Part shown: positions 7,296 through 12,958 of the stretch, one piece after another | Layout: each line of letters opens with the position of its first letter | Position numbering within the stretch: position 1 is the first letter of the stretch | NCBI GenBank assembly: GCA_001464165.1 | Contig: LNEX01000553.1 | Coordinates: 1-12,958, forward strand | Reading direction: 5' to 3' | Length of the DNA stretch: 12,958 nt | From: a bacterium Ga0077546 | Lineage (GTDB): Bacteria > Cyanobacteriota > Vampirovibrionia > Obscuribacterales > Obscuribacteraceae | The notes under the pieces: generated by a model | What the model was told of the DNA's origin: nothing | The model's input: only the letters and a program-made list of their open reading frames with translations | Database searches by the model: none | Translations under genes and position numbers: made by a program

Positions 7296-7708
7296 GAAAA
7301 AATTGTCTAGCTACAGTAGTGATCTTTGCCAATATGTTGCTCACCTCTTTGCCAGGCATGGCCGCAGGTGAAGTCTATCCAGCAGACGTAGCTAAGAAAT
7401 ATCCAAAATCTTTTGCGGCGTATCAGAAAATAGTTCCAACTGCTTGGCGCAAATCAGCCTGGGTTTATCGCCTAGAGGGTGTAGCAGAACCAGTGCGCAT
7501 CATTGATTATGGCGGTCGCAAATTTGTGCTAGGTCAGGTTTGCAAACCCCATGATTGTGCTGACAATCTACTAACGTTTCTTGTTGCTGTTGATGGCACC
7601 ACAGCATTTGTTCAGGCCAATAGTATTGACCTGACGCATGCTAAAGATGTCATAGTCGGTAAGCCAGACGCAGAGGCTAGAAAGATTCTCGCTAAGGGGT
7701 TGAATTAG
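7292..7708 (+). CDS. ivy: Ivy-family lysozyme inhibitor, periplasmic
   Basis: The 138-residue protein has a signal peptide (residues 1-25, cut near GMAA). It carries the hallmark CKPHDC loop at 84-89, which in Escherichia coli Ivy plugs the active site of C-type lysozyme, with its two cysteines bonded. The strand before it (RKFVLGQVCKPHDCADNLL) and the overall length match the family. Its job would be to protect peptidoglycan from lysozyme, foreign or self. The TTG start at 7292 overlaps the TGA of the caspase gene in the four bases TTGA. AGAGG lies 8 bases upstream inside the caspase gene, so translation should be coupled to that protease. The family is well known in Proteobacteria, so its presence here may reflect transfer. 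The symbol rests on the motif, not on a full alignment. Confidence 0.85.
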   Translation: MRKNCLATVVIFANMLLTSLPGMAAGEVYPADVAKKYPKSFAAYQKIVPTAWRKSAWVYRLEGVAEPVRIIDYGGRKFVLGQVCKPHDCADNLLTFLVAVDGTTAFVQANSIDLTHAKDVIVGKPDAEARKILAKGLN

Positions 7709-7800
7709 GTGATTAGGTTAGCTTGATCTTTCTCGTGCATTGGTCTGGATGCCGAGGCCAAGAGTATTTTAGTCTTTGCCTTTCCTGTCTTTCTGCGCCT

Positions 7801-7829
7801 TGCGAATTGCCTCGATATGGTGCGAATTG
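7801..7829 (+). repeat. 9-base direct repeat with 20-base period upstream of a secreted-protein gene
   Basis: TGCGAATTG occurs at 7801-7809 and again at 7821-7829, so the copies lie on nearly the same face of the helix. The site is about 110 bases before the GTG at 7937. Spaced direct repeats like this are typical of binding sites for response regulators, but two short copies can arise by chance. Confidence 0.3.
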
Positions 7830-7936
7830 GGTGTGTTCGAGCGGTTGTCATTGAGTTAGGATAGCACTGTGCATAGTTCTATGTTTTCCGTTTCGCTCGC
7901 AATTCATTGTCTTTTTGGATAATAAAGGAATCAATC

Positions 7937-8368
7937 GTGGTCAAAATTTCAAAGTTTCTAGTTGCCTTTGGTGTCAGCGTCGCTTCACTGGGTTTTGCCG
8001 CTGCGGCCAATGCTGATACTGTCGACGCGCGCTGTGATGTTTTTCCGAAGGGCGATGATAAGGCGACCTTCTCTGGCCTTTGCTCATTTTCGCAACGGCA
8101 AGGTTACATAACTATCGATCTGAAAAATGGCACAACCTATGAGCTCAGCCCCTCTGGTGATAAACCGGGAAACTACGTCGACAAAGATGGCAAGCCAGCC
8201 TACAGAGAGTCAGGCTTAGGCAAGCTCGGGCAAATCTACAGGCTTTCGAAGCAGTCCCTTTATGTTTATTGGGATACTGCCCCCTTCAACAAGAAAGGCA
8301 GTAAGGGCGGCGCCATAAAGCCTGCAGCAGGTAAAGCAGCGACTGTGAAGACTCCGGCTAGCAAGTAG
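7937..8368 (+). CDS. small secreted protein with a conserved cysteine pair (function unknown)
   Basis: The GTG at 7937 is preceded by AAGGA 8 bases upstream. A TTG at 7907 would put a non-signal stretch first and is less likely. Residues 1-26 are a classical signal peptide cut after AANA. The mature protein has two cysteines, C33 (ARCDVFPKGDD) and C49 (GLCSFSQRQGYITI), likely to be disulfide-bonded. The core includes TYELSPSGDKPGNYVDKDGK and SGLGKLGQIYRLSKQSLYVYW, followed by a Lys/Ala/Gly-rich tail (about 118-143). I recall similar uncharacterised exported proteins with the SFSQRQGY and GNYxDxxGKPxYRxSGLG signatures in cyanobacteria and Proteobacteria, with no assigned function. It lies about 230 bases after the Ivy gene and probably has its own promoter. 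Confidence 0.85.
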   Translation: MVKISKFLVAFGVSVASLGFAAAANADTVDARCDVFPKGDDKATFSGLCSFSQRQGYITIDLKNGTTYELSPSGDKPGNYVDKDGKPAYRESGLGKLGQIYRLSKQSLYVYWDTAPFNKKGSKGGAIKPAAGKAATVKTPASK

Positions 8369-8424
8369 GAAACTCTAAGTACTCCATTGAAGCAAAGTTC
8401 AACTGAAAAGAGCTGACGATAGTG

Positions 8425-8453
8425 TTGACACGCTTGTCGTTCAATGTGATTCT
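8425..8453 (+). promoter_or_regulatory. promoter with consensus -35 and extended -10, serving a broken gene
   Basis: A perfect TTGACA at 8425-8430 is followed, after 17 bases, by GATTCT at 8448-8453. That weak -10 has TG one base upstream (8445-8446), forming an extended -10. It points at the signal-peptide start at 8476, 23 bases on. Confidence 0.4.
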
Positions 8454-8475
8454 ACTTAATACCGGAGTATACCGT

Positions 8476-8689
8476 TTGAAGAATTGCAGACTTGATGGCG
8501 CACTACTATTAGTATCACTTCTTGTTGTCGTCTTTGCCTGCTCGTCGTCTGCTCTGCCAGCGTTCGCCAATGCATCCTAATATGGCTACGGTGCTAAACA
8601 ACTATGCTGCCGTGCTAAGGAAAACAAATCGAGCGAAAGAGGCTGCTGTGTTAGAAGCTCGAGCTGAAGCGATGCGGCCAGTTAAATAG
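8476..8689 (+). pseudogene. remnant of a secreted TPR protein (signal peptide plus last repeat)
   Basis: The TTG at 8476 has GGAG 8 bases upstream. It begins a clear signal peptide of 34 codons with core ALLLVSLLVVVFACSSS and cut near PAFA, ended by TAA at 8578-8580. One base out of frame, from CAT at 8573 to TAG at 8687-8689, the sequence reads as the final unit of a kinesin-light-chain-type TPR: HPNMATVLNNYAAVLRK and then NRAKEAAVLEARAEAM. Head and tail thus abut in different frames with the middle missing. The simplest reading is an internal deletion of a secreted TPR-repeat gene. The 34-residue head could still be translated as a short exported peptide. This explains most of the otherwise empty 400 bases between the small secreted protein and the sirtuin. 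Confidence 0.65.
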
Positions 8690-8773
8690 AGCGTGCTGGA
8701 ATTTAGGTATCAAGCTCCCCTTCAATCAGTTTCGTTTACAATAAATCAATAGGTTCAACAGGAATACTCACCC

Positions 8774-9847
8774 ATGATGAACTGTTTTACGAAGCTGTAC
8801 AAAAATGTCGTGATATTGACAGGTGCAGGGGTCTCCACCGCCTCAGGCCTTCCGACCTACAGAGGTGCGGGTGGACTTTGGGCTGACCCAGATACTGCGC
8901 GTTTCTCATCGACCGAAGGGTGTGAGCAAGATCCCGACGGTGCCTGGAGATTCTGGAGTAAACTGCGTGAGCAATGTTTGCAGTCTGAGCCAAACGATGC
9001 GCATTCGGCGCTGCGTGATTGGGCTCTTGGGCACAGCTCATGGGATGATCGCAGTTTCACTCTCATCACTCAGAACGTCGATGGTTTGCATCATAGTCTA
9101 ACGCGCGCTATTCAGAACCTCGAAGGTTTGAGCCCAAGTGCGCGCAGTAAGGATGTTATAGAGCTTCATGGCTCAATATTTCGCACCAGATGTTCGAACA
9201 AAGATTGCTCACTGAAGCCTTTTGAGGACAAACAGTTCTTCTTCTCGCAGGCGCCTCGGTGTCCTGATTGTCAGAGTGCTTTGCTACCAGATGTGGTGCT
9301 TTTCGGAGAGGTATTGCCTGCGCGAGCAGAGTGGCTAGCGAAGCAAGCATTGCGAGAGTGTGACTTATTCATCGCCATAGGAACATCAGGAACGGTCAGC
9401 CCAGCCTCCGGTTTCGTTAGTGCTGCTAAATACGTTGGTGCCAAGACAATTTTGGTAAACCTTGATCCCATGGAGCCAACTAATAAGGCCTTCGACGTTG
9501 AGCTGGTAGGTGCCAGTGAGTTATTGGTGCCGCAGTTGAAGGCGGAGTTTTTATTTAATCAGACAATGTTCAATACTGATTTGCCGCCTGCCGGTGAAAG
9601 CAACGAGGAGTATGCCCATATACGCTTCGATATGACAATGTCTCCAGAAGAACAGGCGGCGCGAGAAGCACATCTAGAGATGCTCGGTGGTCTCGATAGC
9701 GTCAGATATGCTGACCCCGAGTTTGATGCCTGGGTGCATCGATACTATGCAATTGTCACCTCCAGGGAGTATCTTCACCAATGTCGACTTAAGTATCTGA
9801 CTACAGAAGAAATTGAAGAAATTGAGCGAGAAGGTGATGAATTTTGA
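8774..9847 (+). CDS. Sir2-family NAD-dependent protein deacylase with C-terminal extension
   Basis: A sirtuin that removes acyl groups from lysine using NAD. Family motifs are all present: GAGVSTASGLPTYRG (17-31), TQNVDGLH (99-106), catalytic H132 in ELHGS, a four-cysteine zinc site (C140, C145, C163, C166), LLPDVVLFGE (170-179), GTSGTVSPASGF (203-214) and VNLDP (228-232). The Y-x-x-R pair that marks CobB/SIRT5-type desuccinylases is not evident (the matching area reads FWSKLR), so deacetylation is the safer guess. Two oddities stand out. There is extra sequence between TQNVDGLH and ELHG, about 25 residues against about 12 in CobB. A tail of about 95 residues (262-357) is acidic at its end and matches no domain I know. 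There is no signal peptide, so it is cytoplasmic. ATG at 8774 has AGGA 11 bases upstream, and a lone TACAAT at 8737-8742 could be its -10 box. Confidence 0.93.
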   Translation: MMNCFTKLYKNVVILTGAGVSTASGLPTYRGAGGLWADPDTARFSSTEGCEQDPDGAWRFWSKLREQCLQSEPNDAHSALRDWALGHSSWDDRSFTLITQNVDGLHHSLTRAIQNLEGLSPSARSKDVIELHGSIFRTRCSNKDCSLKPFEDKQFFFSQAPRCPDCQSALLPDVVLFGEVLPARAEWLAKQALRECDLFIAIGTSGTVSPASGFVSAAKYVGAKTILVNLDPMEPTNKAFDVELVGASELLVPQLKAEFLFNQTMFNTDLPPAGESNEEYAHIRFDMTMSPEEQAAREAHLEMLGGLDSVRYADPEFDAWVHRYYAIVTSREYLHQCRLKYLTTEEIEEIEREGDEF

Positions 9848-9931
9848 GTTGAAGAGGGTAGTGCAGTATTAGCAGCGATATCAGTAACAACAGCGTCGTT
9901 GGCAGTTGATTGGCTCGGCCAGGAGGGACCA

Positions 9932-10528
9932 TTGGAAAAGAGTCTCGATGAAATTAAGAAGAATTTGCTGCTTTTGTTTGGCTGTCAGTTCTTAGTTAGC
10001 GTTGTTGTTTTTAGCCTGTTCATATTTGCGGTGGGGCAAGGAATTTTGCCATTGCCACAACCTATTATTGATACCTTTCGTGTGCCAGTCTTTGTTGCTA
10101 GTCTTGGTTTTTCTGTGCTCTTGGGTTGGACAATTTGCTTTCTCATTTTTTTGAAGAGCTTTGAAGAAACACGTCAGTTAAGCAAAAGAACAGGCAACGC
10201 AGAGCCCTGGATGGCCACAATCGGTCCAGGAGCGTTTTTCTCTCCGAGCTTATGCTTTATGTGGAAAAAGGATGCTAACGGTAAGCGGACAGAAGGCACT
10301 GAGCGTATGCTTTTTTGCTTGCCAGCAAGCAGCAAGTTGGGCAGTAGTATTTCTGTACCGGTCAGTCAATTGATTCCGAAGGATGTATCGGCATTCTCTG
10401 ATGCGGCTGGTCGAGTGCGTCTGATTTGCACAGATGATAACGTTTACTTGGCTATTTTTTCGTACCCACCACAGCTGGCCAAGATGTTTCTGAGCGCATC
10501 GCAACAAGTATTGCTGCCGCCTAAATGA
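9932..10528 (+). CDS. two-helix membrane protein of unknown function
   Basis: The start is TTG at 9932, preceded by AGGAGGG ending about 4 bases upstream, the strongest ribosome-binding site in the window. An earlier in-frame TTG at 9899 lacks one. The 198-residue protein has two transmembrane segments, about 11-34 and 51-74, joined by a short loop. A domain of about 120 residues follows and would face the same side as the N-terminus, probably the cytoplasm, because the residues after helix 2 are basic (LKSFEETRQLSKR). The C-domain contains strand-like stretches (SSISVPVSQLI, RVRLICTDDNVYLAIF) suggesting a small beta-rich domain. No family recognised. It follows the sirtuin by 84 bases, so cotranscription is possible but not shown. 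Confidence 0.8.
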   Translation: MEKSLDEIKKNLLLLFGCQFLVSVVVFSLFIFAVGQGILPLPQPIIDTFRVPVFVASLGFSVLLGWTICFLIFLKSFEETRQLSKRTGNAEPWMATIGPGAFFSPSLCFMWKKDANGKRTEGTERMLFCLPASSKLGSSISVPVSQLIPKDVSAFSDAAGRVRLICTDDNVYLAIFSYPPQLAKMFLSASQQVLLPPK

Positions 10529-10591
10529 GTTTCTATTCTGACGCGCTGCATTGATCAATTTCGTGGCTGTAACTATCAATTCTCGGTTTTG

Positions 10592-10597
10592 TATAAT
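10592..10597 (+). promoter_or_regulatory. perfect -10 box (TATAAT) upstream of the second caspase gene
   Basis: TATAAT matches the -10 consensus exactly and lies 75 bases before the ATG at 10673. The best -35 candidate, at about 10568-10574, is poor, so this would be a weak or activator-dependent promoter. Confidence 0.35.
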
Positions 10598-10620
10598 AGA
10601 CTGCAGCTTCGCATCTGTGA

Positions 10621-10660
10621 CGGATGTACTTGAGCGATGTACTTTGGCGATGTATTTTAG
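10621..10660 (+). repeat. three imperfect 13-14-base tandem repeats in the leader of the second caspase gene
   Basis: CGGATGTACTTGAG (10621-10634), CGATGTACTTTGG (10635-10647) and CGATGTATTTTAG (10648-10660) follow directly on each other, just downstream of the TATAAT and ending 12 bases before the start codon. Each unit contains an ATG. The third opens an 8-codon frame whose TGA overlaps the gene's ATG. The array could be a leader element controlling translation or simply a slippage product. Confidence 0.5.
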
Positions 10661-10672
10661 CGGGTTGTTGTC

Positions 10673-12448
10673 ATGAAAAGCTGGATTGTCGCAATTGCTC
10701 TTGTGATCACGTCGATTGCAGCACCTGTTTCTGCAGCACCAGCTTTTGCCAAGTCAAGTGCTAAATTTTCCGCTAAATCTCCTGCCAAATCTACTGCTAG
10801 TGCCTCAGTTCAGAAGACGGTCTCGTCGCGGTCCCTACCAGTTTTAAAGACCACAATACAGGCAGAAAACAGGCCTGTCCGGGACAAGTGGGCGGTTGTA
10901 ATTGGTATTGACAAGTTCAAAGACCCACGTATTCCCACTCTGCAATACTCGTCAAAAGATGCTCGTGACTTTGCTAATTTCCTTGTTAAAGAAGGCAATT
11001 TTGCGCCAGACCATGTCTTGCTTTTAACCAATGAAGAGGCGACAGAAAACGCCATTCAAAGAGCAGTAGGCGACTCCTGGTTGCCACGGCGCGTACTTGA
11101 AGGCGACGTCGTGCTTGTTTTTGCCTCTTCCCATGGCAGCCCCAAAGAAATGGATGTGGCCGGTGAAAACTTTCTGGTGACTTACGACACTGATGTGGAG
11201 AATCTCTTCTCGTCGGCAATTGAGTTGCAAGACCTGGCCATGACGATACGGAGAAGAACCAGGTGCGATCGTGTCATCGTTCTTCTTGACGCCTGCAACA
11301 GTGGTGCCGCTGAAGTGGGTGGCAAAGGCCTTTTGCGTTCAAAGAATTTCGAAGTTGGCAGTATTTCCGGTGATGGCACCATTGTAATTTCGTCCAGTAA
11401 AGCCAATGAGAAATCGTGGGAATCAAAGCGCTATCAGAATGGCGTGTTCACCCACAACCTAATGGCAGCTCTCAAGTGCAATGGTACTCAGACAAAGCTT
11501 TCTGATGCCTATAACACACTGCGTGATCTGGTGGCGCAAGAGGTGCAGTTTGATAGACGAGTGTCGCAAAACCCAGAGATGAAGATGCGCTGGAACGGCA
11601 GCGAGCTTGCCATGCTGGCAATACCGGCGAGTCCGCGGAAGACTGAGTTATATAGCAAGGAACAGGCAGCTGCCGAAGCTGCTGCTACTACTACTACTTC
11701 TTCTACTTTTACTACTGCTACGGTGCCCACCACGCAGCAAGCCAGCGCACCCGGTATCACCGCTCCTACTGCAGCCGCACTCGCTGTTACTACTCCGGCG
11801 CTCACTACTTCCACGATTACTGCTCCGGTGGGCAAGAAGACCACGCCTGCTGTTACCACTACCAGCCCAGCTCCTGCGGCAAAAGCAGTAGGTATTTCTC
11901 CCTTTGGTGCAGTTTTCGAGAAAATCGTCACCTACTCCTCTCAGGGTGTTCTCTGGGGCGTGATCAACAGTCCTGATGAGCTAACTGACTTGCCCTTCAC
12001 CCTCGGTGACAAAGTAGAGGCGGAGCTGACTAAGCACGTTGGTGCAAGAGTGGGCGTTGTCAGCCAGTATAAGACCGGCGACGAGCTGCGAAAGAAATTC
12101 CCTGCACTAGAAAAAGTTCGCTATCTAAATTTGACCGCCGGGAATGAAACTAGTTTCAAAGCCATCGGCGAGGCCGTCTCTATGCGCTATTTGCTCACCG
12201 GCGTTGTAGATGAGATTATGTGGCGGCCCACCAAGTGGTCAAACCGCTACACTTTCGTGGTGTCAGCTCAGATAATTGATTTGCAAACCGGTATGGCCGA
12301 AGCTCGAGTGGATCGCCTTACAATCAGTAAGGCACCAATGACGTCCGACAAAGGCGGTGGCAAGAAATATTTTGAGAATGAAGTGGTGCCTGATGCTGCT
12401 AAACAACTAGTGTCTGCGCTTGCCAAACAAATGAATGGTAAGTGGTAG
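10673..12448 (+). CDS. secreted caspase-like (C14) protease with CsgG/TolB-N-like C-terminal domain
   Basis: A signal peptide (about 1-22) is followed by a Lys/Ser/Ala-rich spacer and a peptidase C14 domain at about 71-320. The dyad is intact: H154 in ASSHGS and C208 in DACNSG. Over 249 gap-free residues it is about 62% identical by hand count to the protease at 5283-7295, so the two are paralogues. A Thr/Ala/Pro-rich linker of about 75 residues (331-405) leads to a C-terminal domain (about 408-589). Its pattern is a strand, then LGDKVEAELTKHV, then GEAVSMRYLLTGVVDEI, then VSAQIIDLQTG, then a closing helix. This resembles the CsgG/TolB-N/LpoB-like fold of envelope lipoproteins and assembly factors. 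That call rests on pattern, not alignment. The gene probably stands alone. It converges with the GGDEF-like gene, the stops being 7 bases apart with no terminator hairpin seen. Substrate unknown. Confidence 0.9.
   Translation: MKSWIVAIALVITSIAAPVSAAPAFAKSSAKFSAKSPAKSTASASVQKTVSSRSLPVLKTTIQAENRPVRDKWAVVIGIDKFKDPRIPTLQYSSKDARDFANFLVKEGNFAPDHVLLLTNEEATENAIQRAVGDSWLPRRVLEGDVVLVFASSHGSPKEMDVAGENFLVTYDTDVENLFSSAIELQDLAMTIRRRTRCDRVIVLLDACNSGAAEVGGKGLLRSKNFEVGSISGDGTIVISSSKANEKSWESKRYQNGVFTHNLMAALKCNGTQTKLSDAYNTLRDLVAQEVQFDRRVSQNPEMKMRWNGSELAMLAIPASPRKTELYSKEQAAAEAAATTTTSSTFTTATVPTTQQASAPGITAPTAAALAVTTPALTTSTITAPVGKKTTPAVTTTSPAPAAKAVGISPFGAVFEKIVTYSSQGVLWGVINSPDELTDLPFTLGDKVEAELTKHVGARVGVVSQYKTGDELRKKFPALEKVRYLNLTAGNETSFKAIGEAVSMRYLLTGVVDEIMWRPTKWSNRYTFVVSAQIIDLQTGMAEARVDRLTISKAPMTSDKGGGKKYFENEVVPDAAKQLVSALAKQMNGKW
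11663..11887 (+). repeat. low-complexity Thr/Ala/Pro linker with ACT-triplet runs
   Basis: The linker of the second caspase is built largely from ACT, ACC, GCT and CCT codons, including a short triplet tract near 11688-11720. It behaves like a microsatellite in coding sequence and probably varies in length. It also creates spurious long open frames on the other strand and in other frames. Confidence 0.7.
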
Positions 12449-12455
12449 GCCGCTA

Positions 12456-12958
12456 CTACTCAATATCTTTGTATCGCACGATGGGCAAGCCTTCACTGTT
12501 AGCCTTTTGCAAGGCATAGTCTGCAGAAGTAAGTAAGTTATTTAAATTCGTACAGTCTTCCGGAATTCCTGCTATGGCGCAAATCACTGCTAGCGTCTTG
12601 CCTTCCATCCCGGCCAAAGATTTGGCTGCGAGTGCCTTCTGGATTTTCTTAGCCATTGTGGTGGCACCGCTCAAGTTAGTGTTCGGTAAGTACAGAGCGA
12701 TAGTTTGCGCTTCGTAATGACCGGCGCCATCGGTTTGACGTTTGCAATTAAAAATTTGCATAGCTGCATCAGCTAGTGTTTGGCGGCTGACCAGGTTTAT
12801 CCTCACTCCACTGGGTGTAGGGTCAATTTGGCGCAAGTCAACGAGAAGCAGAGACATTGAGCCCCTGTTTCTGAAACTGCGGAAAAATTCTTCTTCAAGA
12901 AAATAGAGGAAGGCCGGTGCGGTAAGCAGCCCAGTGTCTTTGTTGCGAAGACTCATCA
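12456..12958 (-). CDS. degenerate GGDEF-domain protein, probably partial (continues past window end)
   Basis: The 166 residues from the ATG at 12956 fit a GGDEF (diguanylate cyclase-like) domain throughout: KDTGLLTAPAFLYFLEEEF (matching DxLTGLxNR), SLLLVDL with D40, a KRQTD element (72-76), IALYLPNT (86-93) and the closing LLTSADYALQKA. Aligned from D76 to P91, the five positions that should read GGDEF are E-A-Q-T-I (82-86), so cyclic-di-GMP synthesis is not expected. Such domains usually act as sensors or binding modules. The domain begins only six residues after the ATG, closer than usual, and the frame is still open at the window edge. This is therefore likely to be the C-terminal domain of a longer protein. 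The stop at 12456 faces the second caspase gene. Confidence 0.8.
   Translation of the reverse strand, partial: MSLRNKDTGLLTAPAFLYFLEEEFFRSFRNRGSMSLLLVDLRQIDPTPSGVRINLVSRQTLADAAMQIFNCKRQTDGAGHYEAQTIALYLPNTNLSGATTMAKKIQKALAAKSLAGMEGKTLAVICAIAGIPEDCTNLNNLLTSADYALQKANSEGLPIVRYKDIE

Noticed and set aside
8358..8570. Minus-strand open frame of 70 codons
   Set aside because: It lies opposite the signal-peptide remnant and promoter. The plus-strand reading has a ribosome-binding site, signal peptide and TPR tail, while this frame has none of these.
11509..11931. Antisense frame of 140 codons rich in Val and Ala
   Set aside because: It is created by the low-complexity ACT/GCT linker of the second caspase. 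The Leu-run frame at 11607-11891 has the same origin.
5283..12448. Reading the caspase genes as an intracellular abortive-infection system
   Set aside because: Both proteins have clear export signals and there is no adjacent phage-sensor, NTPase or gasdermin-like gene, so a cytoplasmic suicide role is not supported.

Overview
This window most resembles a chromosomal segment of a non-photosynthetic relative of Cyanobacteria (the Vampirovibrionia/Obscuribacterales type). That placement is an inference from gene content: a Hanks-type kinase with a long activation segment, secreted caspase-like proteases with Sel1 repeats, a degenerate GGDEF domain, small secreted proteins, roughly balanced base composition and frequent TTG/GTG starts. 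No rRNA or universal marker gene is present to confirm it. I found no tRNA, rRNA, CRISPR array, insertion sequence or prophage gene.

Layout. (1) Positions 1-711 hold the 3' end of an unidentified plus-strand gene and two small minus-strand genes, one membrane-anchored. (2) A soluble Ser/Thr kinase (918-1943, plus) has a recognisable promoter and an unusually long activation segment. (3) A minus-strand run (4974 to 2015) reads: M28 zinc aminopeptidase, a 55-residue small protein, a class I SAM methyltransferase, and an HNH endonuclease. The last two overlap in different frames. They look like one methyltransferase-HNH protein split by a +1 frame change at a CCCCAAA run. (4) A plus-strand block (5283-10528) starts with a secreted caspase-like protease carrying eight Sel1 repeats. 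It overlaps by 4 bases an Ivy-family lysozyme inhibitor. Then come a small secreted cysteine-pair protein, the wreck of a secreted TPR protein that keeps its promoter, signal peptide and last repeat, a sirtuin with a C-terminal extension, and a two-helix membrane protein. (5) A second secreted caspase-like protease (10673-12448) is about 62% identical to the first in the protease domain by hand count. Instead of Sel1 repeats it has a Thr/Ala/Pro-rich linker and a CsgG/TolB-N-like domain. (6) A minus-strand GGDEF-like domain with its catalytic motif erased runs to the window edge.

How the genes may work together. The clearest functional theme is the cell envelope. Two exported caspase-like proteases with intact His/Cys dyads carry different C-terminal modules, and one is translationally coupled to a lysozyme inhibitor. 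Other exported or membrane proteins lie between them. Export argues against a role in cytoplasmic suicide and favours processing or signalling in the periplasm or outside the cell. The second theme is the methyltransferase-HNH pair. It looks like a restriction-like or nucleic-acid-processing enzyme, but its methyltransferase half lacks DNA-methylase motifs.
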